Translations under genes and position numbers: made by a program
In this document: positions 50,471-59,037 of the stretch, one piece after another
Layout of the letters: each line of letters starts with the position of its first letter
Position numbering within the stretch: the first letter of the stretch is position 1
The notes under the pieces: model-generated
Databases searched by the model: none
Told to the model about the DNA's origin: nothing
Seen by the model: the letters and a program-made list of their open reading frames with translations, nothing else
Assembly: GCF_002933875.1 (NCBI RefSeq)
Contig: NZ_BFAV01000028.1
Location: forward strand, 1-64,000
Source: Desulfocucumis palustris
Lineage (GTDB): Bacteria > Bacillota > Desulfotomaculia > Desulfotomaculales > Desulfocucumaceae
DNA length: 64,000 bases
Direction of reading: 5' to 3'

Positions 50471-51475
50471 ATGAAATTCAGGAAATCCATGCTTCTTGCC
50501 CTGGCAGCGGTTCTGGCCCTGGTGATACTGGTGGCGGCCGGATGCGGAGGCGGCGGTGAGCAAAAGGGCGATGAACAGAAGGCGCCGGCGCAGACCAGCA
50601 ATATTTCAATATCCACAGGAGCCACCAGCGGCACTTATTATCCCCTGGGCACAGCCATTGCCAACACCCTGACCAATGCCGGAATAGGTCTGAACGTTAC
50701 CGCTGAATCCACCGGCGGTTCCGTGGAAAACGTGCGACTTCTCGGCCAGGGTCAAACGGAAATCGGCTTCGTCGAATCCATGATTGCCGACTGGGCCTAT
50801 AACGGCAAGGAAGTATTCAAGGACGGAAAGGTCGAAAACATCCGCGGATTAATTTCCCTTTATCCCAATACCATCCAGACCGTGGTTAAAGAAAGCTCCG
50901 GCATCAAAACCTTCGCCGATTTAAAGGGCAAAAAGGTGGCGGTGGGCATACAGGGAGGTTCCAGCCCGCTGGCCATGCAAGCCGTTCTGGAATCCTACGG
51001 CCTGAGCATGAATGATATCAAACCCCAATACCTGGCCTATGGCCCCTCAATGGAACTATTGAAGGACGACCAGGTTGACGCCGTTCTGGTTGACGCCGGC
51101 GCCCCCAACTCGTCTATCATCGACATTAGCACCCAGCACCCAATCCGCATCCTTTCCATCGACACGGAAAACATCAAAAAGATTAAAGAAAAATACCCAT
51201 TCTTCTCCGACCCGGTCACCATTCCCAAGGGAACCTACAAGGGCTTTGACGAAGACATTACCACCACCGGCTCACTGGCCGCCCTGTGCGTAAGGGCCGA
51301 TATGTCGGATGAAATGGTATATAACATCATCAAGACCATTATTGAGAAAAAAGATGATGTAGCCAAGGTGCATGAGAAAGGCAACACCATTAACCTGGAA
51401 TCCGCCACCGATGGTTTCTCCATCCCCATCCACCCCGGCGCTGAGAAATATTACAAGGAAAAGGGAGTTTTATAA
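50471..51475 (+). CDS. TAXI-family TRAP solute-binding lipoprotein
   Basis: A 334-residue protein. A lipoprotein signal ends ILVAAGCGGGGEQ (Cys about residue 26), then the TAXI-family fold: ISTGATSGTYYPLGTAIANT, ESTGGSVENVRLLGQGQTEI, KTFADLKGKKVAVGIQGGSS and ATDGFSIPIHPGAEKYYKEK at the end. It captures substrate for the upstream permease. ATG 50471 follows GGAGG by nine bases. A 15-bp terminator hairpin ends the unit. Confidence 0.92.
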   Translation: MKFRKSMLLALAAVLALVILVAAGCGGGGEQKGDEQKAPAQTSNISISTGATSGTYYPLGTAIANTLTNAGIGLNVTAESTGGSVENVRLLGQGQTEIGFVESMIADWAYNGKEVFKDGKVENIRGLISLYPNTIQTVVKESSGIKTFADLKGKKVAVGIQGGSSPLAMQAVLESYGLSMNDIKPQYLAYGPSMELLKDDQVDAVLVDAGAPNSSIIDISTQHPIRILSIDTENIKKIKEKYPFFSDPVTIPKGTYKGFDEDITTTGSLAALCVRADMSDEMVYNIIKTIIEKKDDVAKVHEKGNTINLESATDGFSIPIHPGAEKYYKEKGVL

Positions 51476-51508
51476 ACGGGCCCTTTCCACGGCAAATAAC
51501 TTTTGTTT

Positions 51509-51547
51509 CAAAGACAAGGCTGTGCGTTGCGTACAGCCTTGTCTTTG
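51509..51547. terminator. Bidirectional terminator
   Basis: CAAAGACAAGGCTGT (51509-51523) and ACAGCCTTGTCTTTG (51533-51547) pair perfectly over 15 bases around a nine-base loop, between convergent genes. Confidence 0.8.
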
Positions 51548-51586
51548 TCATTGTAAGTGGAAAATAATTCATGCCGGTTATTAATA

Positions 51587-52840
51587 TTAAATCCAGCCCC
51601 TGGCCGCCATGGCTTCCTCCACCCTGCGCAGGGCCATAACCCAGGCCGCCATGCGCAGGCTTATGCCCTTCTCACCGGCCAGCCGGTAAACGGAATCAAA
51701 GGTTCTCACGAACATCTGCTCATATTTCCGGTGCACTTCTTCCTCGGTCCAGTAATAGTTGTAATTGCCCTGCACCCGCTCCAGGTAGGCTATTACCGTG
51801 CCGCCGCCATTGGCCAGTATATCCGGAACAACCACCACGCCCCGGCTTCTGAAAATATCCTCGGCAGCCCCGGTGGTGGGCCCGTTGGCCCCCTCCACCA
51901 CTATTTTCGCCTTTACCCGGGGCGCTTTTTCCCCGGTGATTACCCCCTGCACCGCGGCGGGTATAAGAACGTCGCAATCACAGGTCAGCAGGTCGCTGTT
52001 GCTGATGACGGCGGAACCCGGAAAACCCGCCAGGCATTGCTCGCAGCCCGCGTATTCCTCCAGTCCGCTTATATCCAGGCCCTCTTCCCGGTAAATACCC
52101 GATTTGACATCGCTTACGGCCACTATGGAGGCGCCATAGCCCTCCAGAATCCTGGCGGTCCAGAGTCCCACCTTGCCGAAGCCCTGGATGGCCACCCGCA
52201 AGCCTTTAATATCCCGGCCGGTAACCCGGCAGGTCTCCCGGACGGCCAGGCTTACACCCAGCCCGGTGGCCGCCGCCCGGCCCTGGGAACCTCCGATTAC
52301 CACCGCTTTGCCGCTGACGGCGGAAGGCTCGTGGTTCATGGAATGAATTTGCTCCCACTCGTCCAGCATCCAGCTCTGGGTTTCGGCATTGGTGCCTATA
52401 TCCGCCCCGGGGAAGTCCCTGCCGGAACCCATCAGGGGAGCTATGGCCCTGATGTAAGCCCGGCAGACCCGCTCCAGCTCGAAACGGGATAATACCGCGG
52501 GATCGCAGCACACTCCCCCCTTGCCGCCCCCGGCCGGCAAGCCGTTCAGGGAATTCTTCACCGTCATCCAGAGGGCCAGGGCTTTAATGTCTTCCAGGGT
52601 TTCCTCCGGATGGAACCTGGTGCCCCCCTGTATCTGGCCCAGGGCGTGGTTATGGTGAACCCTGTAGCCGGTCATAAATTCAGTTTTGCCATTATCCATC
52701 TTTACCGGGAAATTAACAATCAGCACCCGCTGGGGCTCACTCAACATCTTTATTGTTTCCGGCCTCAAGCCCGCTATGGCGGCGGCTTCAGCCAGCTGTC
52801 CCCTGGCTGTGTCCCAGGCCGATTCCGCTGCTATGGACAT
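51587..52840 (-). CDS. Glu/Leu/Phe/Val-type amino acid dehydrogenase
   Basis: A 417-residue dehydrogenase of the GDH family. Catalytic-domain motifs: YRVHHNHALGQIQGGTRFHP, SLNGLPAGGGKGGVCCDP (substrate Lys in the G-rich loop) and GRDFPGADIGTNAE; the Rossmann domain has VAIQGFGKVGLWTARILEGY and VEGANGPTT. It deaminates glutamate or a related amino acid to the 2-oxoacid. The common GLPLGGGKGG reads GLPAGGGKGG here, which can alter specificity, so glutamate is not certain. ATG 52840 follows GGGAGG. It lies 14 bases after the flavoprotein gene, in the same operon. Confidence 0.88.
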   Translation of the reverse strand: MSIAAESAWDTARGQLAEAAAIAGLRPETIKMLSEPQRVLIVNFPVKMDNGKTEFMTGYRVHHNHALGQIQGGTRFHPEETLEDIKALALWMTVKNSLNGLPAGGGKGGVCCDPAVLSRFELERVCRAYIRAIAPLMGSGRDFPGADIGTNAETQSWMLDEWEQIHSMNHEPSAVSGKAVVIGGSQGRAAATGLGVSLAVRETCRVTGRDIKGLRVAIQGFGKVGLWTARILEGYGASIVAVSDVKSGIYREEGLDISGLEEYAGCEQCLAGFPGSAVISNSDLLTCDCDVLIPAAVQGVITGEKAPRVKAKIVVEGANGPTTGAAEDIFRSRGVVVVPDILANGGGTVIAYLERVQGNYNYYWTEEEVHRKYEQMFVRTFDSVYRLAGEKGISLRMAAWVMALRRVEEAMAARGWI

Positions 52841-52853
52841 ACTAACCTCCCTG

Positions 52854-54008
52854 TTATACGCAAGCCGGTTCAGGTATCAGCGCGCCGGTTTTAAACCTTT
52901 CCAGGTTCATCACGGAAATGTCGATATCAGGCTCCTCGCCGGAGATTACCTGGGCCATTATTTTGCCCACCACCGGACCAAGCTGCAGCCCGTGACCGCT
53001 CCAGCCCACGTCCAGATAAAAACCTTCCACCCCGGTTTTGCCCAGAATGGCCTGGGAGTCCGGAGTCATGTCATATAATCCGGCCCACTGGCGGACCACC
53101 CGGACTTTCTTCAAAACAGGCATGTGGTAGGTAATCTTCCTGGCCACATCCTCCAGGAACTGCCAGGTGGATTCCTCATTGAAATCCTTTACCTCGTGTT
53201 CCGGGTCTCCCACTCCCAACAGCAGGCTGCCGTGGGGAGTCTGTTTGAAATAGGTGCCGTGGGTAAAGGAGATAACCATGCAGGGCAGGAACATTTCCAG
53301 GGGCTCGGTGACCAGTATCTGGTGCCTTTCCGGGTACAGCGGTATGTCCAGGCCCACCATTTTTCCTATCAGCGCCCCATAAGGCCCGGCGGCGTTAACC
53401 ACCACCGGGGTTTCAATTACTTCCCCGCTGTTTATCACCACGCCGGTGACCCGGCCGCCGGCAACCCTGATATCCACCGCCTCGGTCCGGGTCATTATCT
53501 CCACTCCCAGTCTAGCGGCGGCGTCGGCATAAGCCTGGGTCACATGGAAGGGATCCACGTGCCCGTCCTTTTCATTGAAGGAAGCCCCCACCACACCCTC
53601 GGTGTTCAGGGTCGGCACTATTTTAAGTATTTCATCAACGGTTAATATCCGCGTGCCCGCGTTCATCAGGCTGTTCTGCAAAGCGGCGTTGGTTTTAAAT
53701 TGCTCCAGCTGGCTCTCGGTATAGGCCAGCATCATGTAGCCGCCCTGCATCAGGTCGATACCCCGGGGGTAATCCAGTTCCTGTGCCAGATTCTCCATCA
53801 TTTTGACACTGGTGGCTGACAGGCGTATGTTGATCTCCGTGCCGAACTGGTGCCTGATGCCCGCCGCCGACCTTCCGGTGCCGCTGCTGGCCAGATAGCT
53901 TTTCTCCAGCAGAACGATTTTTTTATAACCCTTTTTGGCAAGGTGATAGGCGATGGAGCAGCCGTGCACGCCCCCGCCGATAACCACAACGTCGGCCTTT
54001 TTACTCAT
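52854..54008 (-). CDS. FAD-dependent amino acid dehydrogenase (DAO, HcnC-like)
   Basis: A 384-residue flavoprotein of the DAO/glycine-oxidase family: FAD motif ADVVVIGGGVHGCSIAYHLA, GRSAAGIRHQFGTEINIRLS and the C-terminal GFYLDVGWSGHGLQLGPVVG. It is the catalytic beta-like subunit of dye-linked dehydrogenases that oxidise secondary amino acids such as proline, sarcosine, opines or pipecolate. ATG 54008 overlaps the upstream BFD gene by eight bases. The operon supplies separate NAD/FAD, 2Fe-2S and ferredoxin subunits, so electrons leave through a complex rather than to oxygen. Confidence 0.88.
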   Translation of the reverse strand: MSKKADVVVIGGGVHGCSIAYHLAKKGYKKIVLLEKSYLASSGTGRSAAGIRHQFGTEINIRLSATSVKMMENLAQELDYPRGIDLMQGGYMMLAYTESQLEQFKTNAALQNSLMNAGTRILTVDEILKIVPTLNTEGVVGASFNEKDGHVDPFHVTQAYADAAARLGVEIMTRTEAVDIRVAGGRVTGVVINSGEVIETPVVVNAAGPYGALIGKMVGLDIPLYPERHQILVTEPLEMFLPCMVISFTHGTYFKQTPHGSLLLGVGDPEHEVKDFNEESTWQFLEDVARKITYHMPVLKKVRVVRQWAGLYDMTPDSQAILGKTGVEGFYLDVGWSGHGLQLGPVVGKIMAQVISGEEPDIDISVMNLERFKTGALIPEPACV

Positions 54009-54279
54009 CTTCTTTTTCACCACCCAACAAAATGCCCAGTTTAACCGGCTTAACCGGCGGGCGGAACTTCGGCATTTCAATTTCGTCAAGCTTTTTGCCG
54101 GTGGCGGCGGCTATTTCCTGGGCCACTATCTGCCGACAGCCCCTGCCCTGGCAGGGCCCCATGCCGCACCTGCTGATCCTTTTAATCTCATCAATACTTT
54201 TAAAGCCCTGGTCAATAAGCTCCCTTATTTCCTCCAGGCTTAAATCCTCACAGCGGCAGACAATAGTTCTATCGGGCAT
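54001..54279 (-). CDS. BFD-like [2Fe-2S]-binding subunit
   Basis: A 92-residue protein with the four-Cys BFD motif: CRCED near residue 8 and CGMGPCQGRGC at about 38-48, flanked by ISRC. This domain is the C-terminal part of HcnB/NirB-like proteins; here it is a separate subunit, as in archaeal dye-linked L-proline dehydrogenase PDH2 delta. ATG 54279 overlaps the stop of the upstream ferredoxin gene (TAATG), and its own end overlaps the DAO gene. Confidence 0.85.
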   Translation of the reverse strand: MPDRTIVCRCEDLSLEEIRELIDQGFKSIDEIKRISRCGMGPCQGRGCRQIVAQEIAAATGKKLDEIEMPKFRPPVKPVKLGILLGGEKEDE

Positions 54280-54773
54280 TATTGCTGTCCCCCCACTCTG
54301 ATATTTCTGACGGACATCACCAGGTCCCTGGGAACCGCGAGCCAGATTACCGGCGTGCGCTCCTGGCCTTTTATCCGCTGCACCTTCACAACCCTGGCCG
54401 TTCCTATTTCCTGGCCTTCCCTGTTCAGGGCCGCCACCCGGGAATTGACTTCCGGCACAGGCAGGTACTCATAGGGTATCTTTACCAGCCCCTCATTATC
54501 TGAATAAGTGTAGTCCACCACGAATATGGCCAGCCCCGGGCAGTTGGCTATGCATATGCCGCAGCCGGTGCACTTGCCATGGTCAATCCCGGGAAGGTCG
54601 TTGATATCCTTGAACTCCTCAATGGCACCCTGTTTGCAGGAAAGATAGCAGGGATTGCAGGGGATTTTTTGAAAACACTCGATAACAGCCACCGGTCCCC
54701 CGGCCATTCTCTCCGGGGAAGGGGTTACCCTTTGAATATCCCCTTCCGTCGGGACTCCCGTTTTTATCAGCAT
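54279..54773 (-). CDS. Ferredoxin-type [4Fe-4S] subunit
   Basis: A 164-residue protein. It has an N-terminal Cys group, CFQKIPCNPCYLSCKQGAI, and one complete ferredoxin motif, CTGCGICIANCPG. Its C-terminal half is rich in beta structure (VNSRVAALNREGQEIGTARV). Proteins of this kind form the small electron-carrier subunit of amino-acid dehydrogenase complexes. ATG 54773 follows AGGAGGGAG by about 11 bases. It lies between the HcnB-like and BFD genes in the operon. Confidence 0.85.
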   Translation of the reverse strand: MLIKTGVPTEGDIQRVTPSPERMAGGPVAVIECFQKIPCNPCYLSCKQGAIEEFKDINDLPGIDHGKCTGCGICIANCPGLAIFVVDYTYSDNEGLVKIPYEYLPVPEVNSRVAALNREGQEIGTARVVKVQRIKGQERTPVIWLAVPRDLVMSVRNIRVGGQQ

Positions 54774-54837
54774 GTTGTTGTCTCCCTCCTTCTCCTTTAA
54801 CTGGCTCCCTATTTTAATCAATCAGAAGGAATGTCCC

Positions 54838-55911
54838 CTAAACCAGCAATTTAAGGCCGCTGCGGATTTTTTCACCGGCGGGGCCCGAGCGGAGTTCCGC
54901 CAGCTGACTCAATGCCCGGCTGCGAAGTTCGTCAAATTCACCGGTGCTGCAACCAATGCTTGCAGCGGCGCAAAGTCCCGCGATTTTGCCTTCCACCATG
55001 GCCGCGCTGGCCTCTTCCACGCCGCTGACATCCCCGGCCACATAAATATCCGGCATGGTGGTCATCATATTCTCGTCCCTTACCGGAACATGTCCACCCA
55101 GTTGCGAAACGAATTTCATTTTGCAGCCCGCCTGCCAGAGAAGCTCGGTCAGCGGGGTAAGTCCCACCGCCACGCAGATGACATCCGCTTTTATGTCCTT
55201 TTCAGTGCCCGGAACCGGCTGCCACTTTTCGTCCAACTGCCAGATGACGGCCCCCTGAACCACCGAATCGCCGTAAGCTTCCTTTATGGTGTGCGATGTG
55301 AACACAGGCACCCCGGCCCTTCTTATTTTGGCCGCGTGAACCAGGTAGCCGCCGATATTGGGGGCGGCCTCAACTATGCCGGCCACTTCCACCCCAGCCT
55401 GCATCAACTGGTAGCTCACAATAAGGCCGATATTACCGGAGCCCACCATGAGAACCCTTTGTCCCGGCAGCACCCCGTAAACATTGGTTAGGGTCTGGAC
55501 AGCCCCGGCCCCGTATATCCCGGGCAAATCGTTGTTTGGAAAGGGCAGGCTTTTTTCGGCGGCGCCGGTGGCCACGATATACCTTTGGGCCTTTATCTTC
55601 AGCAGGCGCCCCTGATACTCGGCGGTTATGACACCGTCCGGGTAATAACCCAATACGGTGGCCCCCAGCCGCAGTTCAATATTTTTGTATTCCTTGACCT
55701 TCTCATGCAGCAATCCGGCTATGTCTATTCCGCGTGTGGAAGCATGCTGCTCCCGGGAGCCGAAAAATTTATGGGTTTGTTTTATCAGCTGCCCTCCCAC
55801 GAATTCATCCCTGTCCAGGAGCAGCACCCCGGCCCCCATGGAGGCGGCGCTGATGGCGGCGTTCAGTCCAGCGGGGCCGGCCCCGATAATGGCTATATCA
55901 GTCTTTAGCAA
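54838..55911 (-). CDS. NAD(P)/FAD oxidoreductase subunit (HcnB-like)
   Basis: A 357-residue pyridine-nucleotide-disulfide-type flavoprotein: FAD motif TDIAIIGAGPAGLNAAISAA, second nucleotide motif VLMVGSGNIGLIVSYQLMQA and IYVAGDVSGVEEASAAMVEG. It matches the alpha subunit of hydrogen cyanide synthase, opine oxidase and dye-linked proline dehydrogenase, but without the fused BFD tail, which is a separate gene here. TTG 55911 overlaps the 2Fe-2S gene by 14 bases and has AGGGGTGAG upstream. Confidence 0.88.
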   Translation of the reverse strand: MLKTDIAIIGAGPAGLNAAISAASMGAGVLLLDRDEFVGGQLIKQTHKFFGSREQHASTRGIDIAGLLHEKVKEYKNIELRLGATVLGYYPDGVITAEYQGRLLKIKAQRYIVATGAAEKSLPFPNNDLPGIYGAGAVQTLTNVYGVLPGQRVLMVGSGNIGLIVSYQLMQAGVEVAGIVEAAPNIGGYLVHAAKIRRAGVPVFTSHTIKEAYGDSVVQGAVIWQLDEKWQPVPGTEKDIKADVICVAVGLTPLTELLWQAGCKMKFVSQLGGHVPVRDENMMTTMPDIYVAGDVSGVEEASAAMVEGKIAGLCAAASIGCSTGEFDELRSRALSQLAELRSGPAGEKIRSGLKLLV

Positions 55912-56212
55912 TTAACTCACCCCTCCCCTGCTGGGTTTCAACGCGCATGCCCGCTTTAAGCTTTTCCACGCAGACCCGGACGTTGGGCGTGCCGTCCACC
56001 ACCATTAAGCAGGACGAGCAATTGCCGATGGCGCAATAAAATCCCCTGGGCCGGTTTTTCTTGTGGCTGTGCCTTAGAATTCTTACACCCGCGGCGTGCA
56101 GCGCCGCCGCAATGGGTTCGCCCTCGTACCCCTCGATTTCTTTGCCGTCAAAATAAAATTTGACTTTTTCGCCTCTCTGGAAAGTCAGTACCGGATGTTC
56201 TTCAATCCTCAA
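55898..56212 (-). CDS. HcnA-like (2Fe-2S)-binding subunit
   Basis: A 104-residue Fer2_4 protein: YFDGKEIEGYEGEPIAAAL, then CAIGNCSSCLMVVDGTPNVR with a last Cys in VRVCVEKL. It is the small iron-sulfur subunit of the HcnABC/opine oxidase family. TTG 56212 follows GGGGGTG by six to seven bases; longer frames run into the promoter. It is the first gene of the dehydrogenase operon, with a GntR/FCD operator 29 bases upstream. Confidence 0.85.
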   Translation of the reverse strand: MRIEEHPVLTFQRGEKVKFYFDGKEIEGYEGEPIAAALHAAGVRILRHSHKKNRPRGFYCAIGNCSSCLMVVDGTPNVRVCVEKLKAGMRVETQQGRGELIAKD

Positions 56213-56240
56213 GTTTACACCCCCGTTTGACTTATTATTT

Positions 56241-56251
56241 TGGTCAGACCA
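56241..56251. promoter_or_regulatory. GntR/FadR-type operator before the dehydrogenase operon
   Basis: TGGTCAGACCA fits the FCD-subfamily consensus TNGTNNNACNA exactly and is nearly palindromic. It lies just upstream of the HcnA-like start. A similar site is at 58960-58978. Confidence 0.65.
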
Positions 56252-56411
56252 GAATAAACCACGTTTTTTAAAAAAAATATCGGTTGACAAACTAATTGTC
56301 CGTCTTGCGGCACAGGCGGATGAGCCCGGCGCCCGCCGGGCATATTACCTTTACAGGCGCAGCCGGGACCGCCATTGCTCAGAGGATAAACCACAATCCC
56401 GGCTGCCCCGC

Positions 56412-57131
56412 TCACTCCGCTTCACCGTCGTCAATAAGTCTCAATCTTTCTTCCGCCGTATTGATATGCTCCCGGATAAGTCTCGAAGCCGCCTCGGGAT
56501 CTTTGTTCTTAATGGCCTCATATATCTGGAAATTCTGCTGGCACCAGACCTGGGTATGAACGGGGTCCCGCAGCAGTTCGTTCCGGCTGGGCACGTAGGC
56601 TTCCCTCATCAGCCCGGACAGCATCTCCATGATGTTATATAAAACACCGTTTTGCGATGCCCGGGCAATGGCCAGGTGAAAATTCAGGTCGGACTCGCCG
56701 GCATCCCTGTTGTTGATCACATCGTTGTGCATTTCCGTGGCGGCTTCCTTTATTTGATACAATTCGGTTTTGCTGGCCCGTAGCGCCGCCAGCCCGGCCA
56801 CCTGGACCTCAATTATTTTCCTGGCCTCCAGCAGTTCGTAAACGCTTTCCTTTTCCTTCAGCATTATCGCCGCCAGGGGCTCAATAAGGCTCTCCACGCC
56901 GATTTTCCTTATATACGCCCCCCCGCCGGGGGTGATGTCTATCATCCCCATTGAATCCAGGGCGGTAAGGGCCTCCCTCAAAGCAGACCTGCTTACCCCC
57001 AGCTTTTCAGCCAGCTGCCTTTCAGGAAGCAGCTGGTCCCCCGGCGCCAGGGAGCCGTCCTGGATTAATTGTCTTATTTGGGCCACTATGTCCCTGTAAA
57101 GCCGGGTTCTTTTCTTTCTGGTTATGTTCAT
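56412..57131 (-). CDS. GntR-family (FadR/FCD) transcriptional regulator
   Basis: A 239-residue regulator. The N-terminal winged helix is GntR type (YRDIVAQIRQLIQDGSLAPG, LPERQLAEKLGVSRSALREA, GGGAYIRKI); the C-terminal FCD domain has ESVYELLEARKIIEVQVAGL, FHLAIARASQNGVLYNIME and REHINTAEERL, with metal-ligand-type Asp and His. Such proteins respond to organic or amino-acid-derived acids. The gene lies between the dehydrogenase operon and the ALDH7 gene, each preceded by a fitting operator. Two GC stems (56324-56341, 56359-56406) follow its stop. Confidence 0.9.
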   Translation of the reverse strand: MNITRKKRTRLYRDIVAQIRQLIQDGSLAPGDQLLPERQLAEKLGVSRSALREALTALDSMGMIDITPGGGAYIRKIGVESLIEPLAAIMLKEKESVYELLEARKIIEVQVAGLAALRASKTELYQIKEAATEMHNDVINNRDAGESDLNFHLAIARASQNGVLYNIMEMLSGLMREAYVPSRNELLRDPVHTQVWCQQNFQIYEAIKNKDPEAASRLIREHINTAEERLRLIDDGEAE

Positions 57132-57311
57132 TTCCTAATCCGCCCCCACCTTCGCAGCATAGCACATTTAACCAATTATGCCGTTCAACCTTTCAACCTT
57201 ATAACCGCTCCGGCTTTTTATCAGCCGCCAATAATGCTATTATGTCTAATGCCTGTGGCATATCGGCTAAACAGGCCCGGAGGGGGTATTTAGCGTATCT
57301 CCCGCTGTTTG

Positions 57312-58850
57312 CTACTCGCCAAATTTAATTCCCTGGGCCAGTGGCAGGCTGGAGCCCCAGTTGATGGTAACCGTTTGTCTTCTCATGTAGGCTTTCCAGG
57401 CGTCGGAGCCGGACTCGCGCCCACCGCCGGTTTCTTTTTCGCCGCCAAAGGCGCCGCCTATTTCCGCGCCGGAAGTACCTATATTGGCGTTGGCAATACC
57501 GCAGTCGGAGCCCTCCGGCCCGAGGAACCTCTCCACTTCCATCATATTGGTGGAGAATATGGCTGAAGACAATCCCTGGGGAACGCCATTTTGAATTTCA
57601 ATGGCCTCATCCAGATCTTTATATTTCAATAAATAAAGAATGGGCGCGAAGGTTTCATTCTGAACCACTTTATAACCTATTTTGGCCTCGGCGATGCAAG
57701 GAGTCACGTAGCAGCCGCAGGCGTATTCCTCACCCTCCAGCAATTCTCCACCGTATAAAATGCCGCCGCCTTCCTCTTTCAGACCTTTCAGCGCCTCCAT
57801 CATGTCCGCCACCGCTTCCCTTTTCACCAGGGGTCCCATGATTACTCCGGCGTCCATGGGGTTGCCGATGGGCACCTGTTTGTAAGCGGCGATTAATTTA
57901 TTGACGAAGGTCTCGTAAACCGATTCATGAATAACCAGGCGCCTGGTGGTGGTGCATCTCTGCCCGGCAGTTCCCACCGCGCCGAATAAAACCGCCCGCA
58001 GGGCCATTTCCAGGTTGGCGTTCTCACTGATAATGATGGCGTTATTGCCGCCCAGTTCCAGCAGGGATTTGCCCAGACGGCTGCCCACGTGCTCAGCCAC
58101 CCGCCGTCCCATGGGAATGCTGCCGGTGAAGCTTACCAGGGAAATCCTTTTATCTTCCAGCATCATCTGACCCACGGTGGAACCCGGCCCAATCAGTAAA
58201 TTGAAAATGCCGTTGGGCAGTCCCTGGGCTTTTACAACCTTGTCCACGATTTTCTGCACCGCAATGGCGGTTAACGGCGTGTCGCTGGAAGGTTTCCAGA
58301 TCACCACGTCGCCGCAAACGGCGGCAATCAAAGCATTCCATGACCAGACCGCCACGGGGAAATTAAAGGCGGTTATTACCCCCACGGTTCCCAGGGGATG
58401 CCATTGCTCGTACAGACGGTGCCTTTCGCGCTCACTGGCTATGGTCAGGCCATACAGCTGCCGGGACAGGCCCACCGCGAAATCGGCTATATCAATCATT
58501 TCCTGGACTTCGCCTTCACCCTCGGGTAATATTTTGCCCATTTCCAGGGTGACCAGCTTGCCCAGCAAATGTTTGTATTTGCGCAATTCCTCGCCTATCA
58601 GCCTGACCACTTCCCCCCTTTTCGGAGCGGGAACAGTTCTCCAGTATTTAAAGGCTTTCCGGGACTCCGCCACCACCTTTTCATAATCCTGCGGAGTGGC
58701 CTGATATACCGACGCCACGGTCTCGCCGGTAATTGGCGTGATAACCTCCAGTAGAGAGGCATCCGGGCTTTGCAGCCATTCTCCATTGTGCGCACCGGCA
58801 TTTTTTTCGCCAATGCCCAGTTCCTTTAAAAATGACAAATCCACTTTCAT
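57312..58850 (-). CDS. ALDH7-family (aminoadipate-semialdehyde-type) dehydrogenase
   Basis: A 512-residue aldehyde dehydrogenase clearly of the antiquitin (ALDH7) group: ITAFNFPVAVWSWNALIAAV, FTGSIPMGRRVAEHVGSRLG, LLELGGNNAIIISENAN, nucleophile Cys in GTAGQRCTTTRRL and the diagnostic end FLGPEGSDCGIANANIGTS with GGAFGGEKETGGGRESGS. ALDH7 enzymes oxidise 2-aminoadipate semialdehyde (piperideine-6-carboxylate) in lysine and pipecolate breakdown. ATG 58850 follows GGGGGTG. A perfect GntR-type operator lies 110 bases upstream. Confidence 0.92.
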   Translation of the reverse strand: MKVDLSFLKELGIGEKNAGAHNGEWLQSPDASLLEVITPITGETVASVYQATPQDYEKVVAESRKAFKYWRTVPAPKRGEVVRLIGEELRKYKHLLGKLVTLEMGKILPEGEGEVQEMIDIADFAVGLSRQLYGLTIASERERHRLYEQWHPLGTVGVITAFNFPVAVWSWNALIAAVCGDVVIWKPSSDTPLTAIAVQKIVDKVVKAQGLPNGIFNLLIGPGSTVGQMMLEDKRISLVSFTGSIPMGRRVAEHVGSRLGKSLLELGGNNAIIISENANLEMALRAVLFGAVGTAGQRCTTTRRLVIHESVYETFVNKLIAAYKQVPIGNPMDAGVIMGPLVKREAVADMMEALKGLKEEGGGILYGGELLEGEEYACGCYVTPCIAEAKIGYKVVQNETFAPILYLLKYKDLDEAIEIQNGVPQGLSSAIFSTNMMEVERFLGPEGSDCGIANANIGTSGAEIGGAFGGEKETGGGRESGSDAWKAYMRRQTVTINWGSSLPLAQGIKFGE

Positions 58851-58959
58851 TTGCAGCACCCCCATTAGGTATTAATAAATTGTGGTCTTATTTCTTCAGG
58901 CAACTCCGGCACATCCACGGAACCCTCAACGAATGAAACCGGTGGATGTTATCTGGTTC

Positions 58960-58978
58960 ATATTGGTATGACCAATAT
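58960..58978. promoter_or_regulatory. GntR/FadR-type operator before the ALDH7 gene
   Basis: ATATTGGT (58960-58967) and ACCAATAT (58971-58978) are perfect arms with a three-base centre, containing TGGTATGACCA, which fits TNGTNNNACNA. A leader hairpin, ACATCCAC (58911-58918) with GTGGATGT (58942-58949), lies between it and the gene. Confidence 0.7.
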
Positions 58979-59037
58979 GGCGCCAATGAACCCTTCCTTT
59001 TTTAACCAATAAGATGGTTTACCACTTTATGATATTG

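Noticed and set aside
59012-59021. TGGTTTACCA as a third GntR operator
   Set aside because: The half-sites are one base closer than in the TNGTNNNACNA consensus, and the position is at the end of the EamA gene rather than at a promoter.
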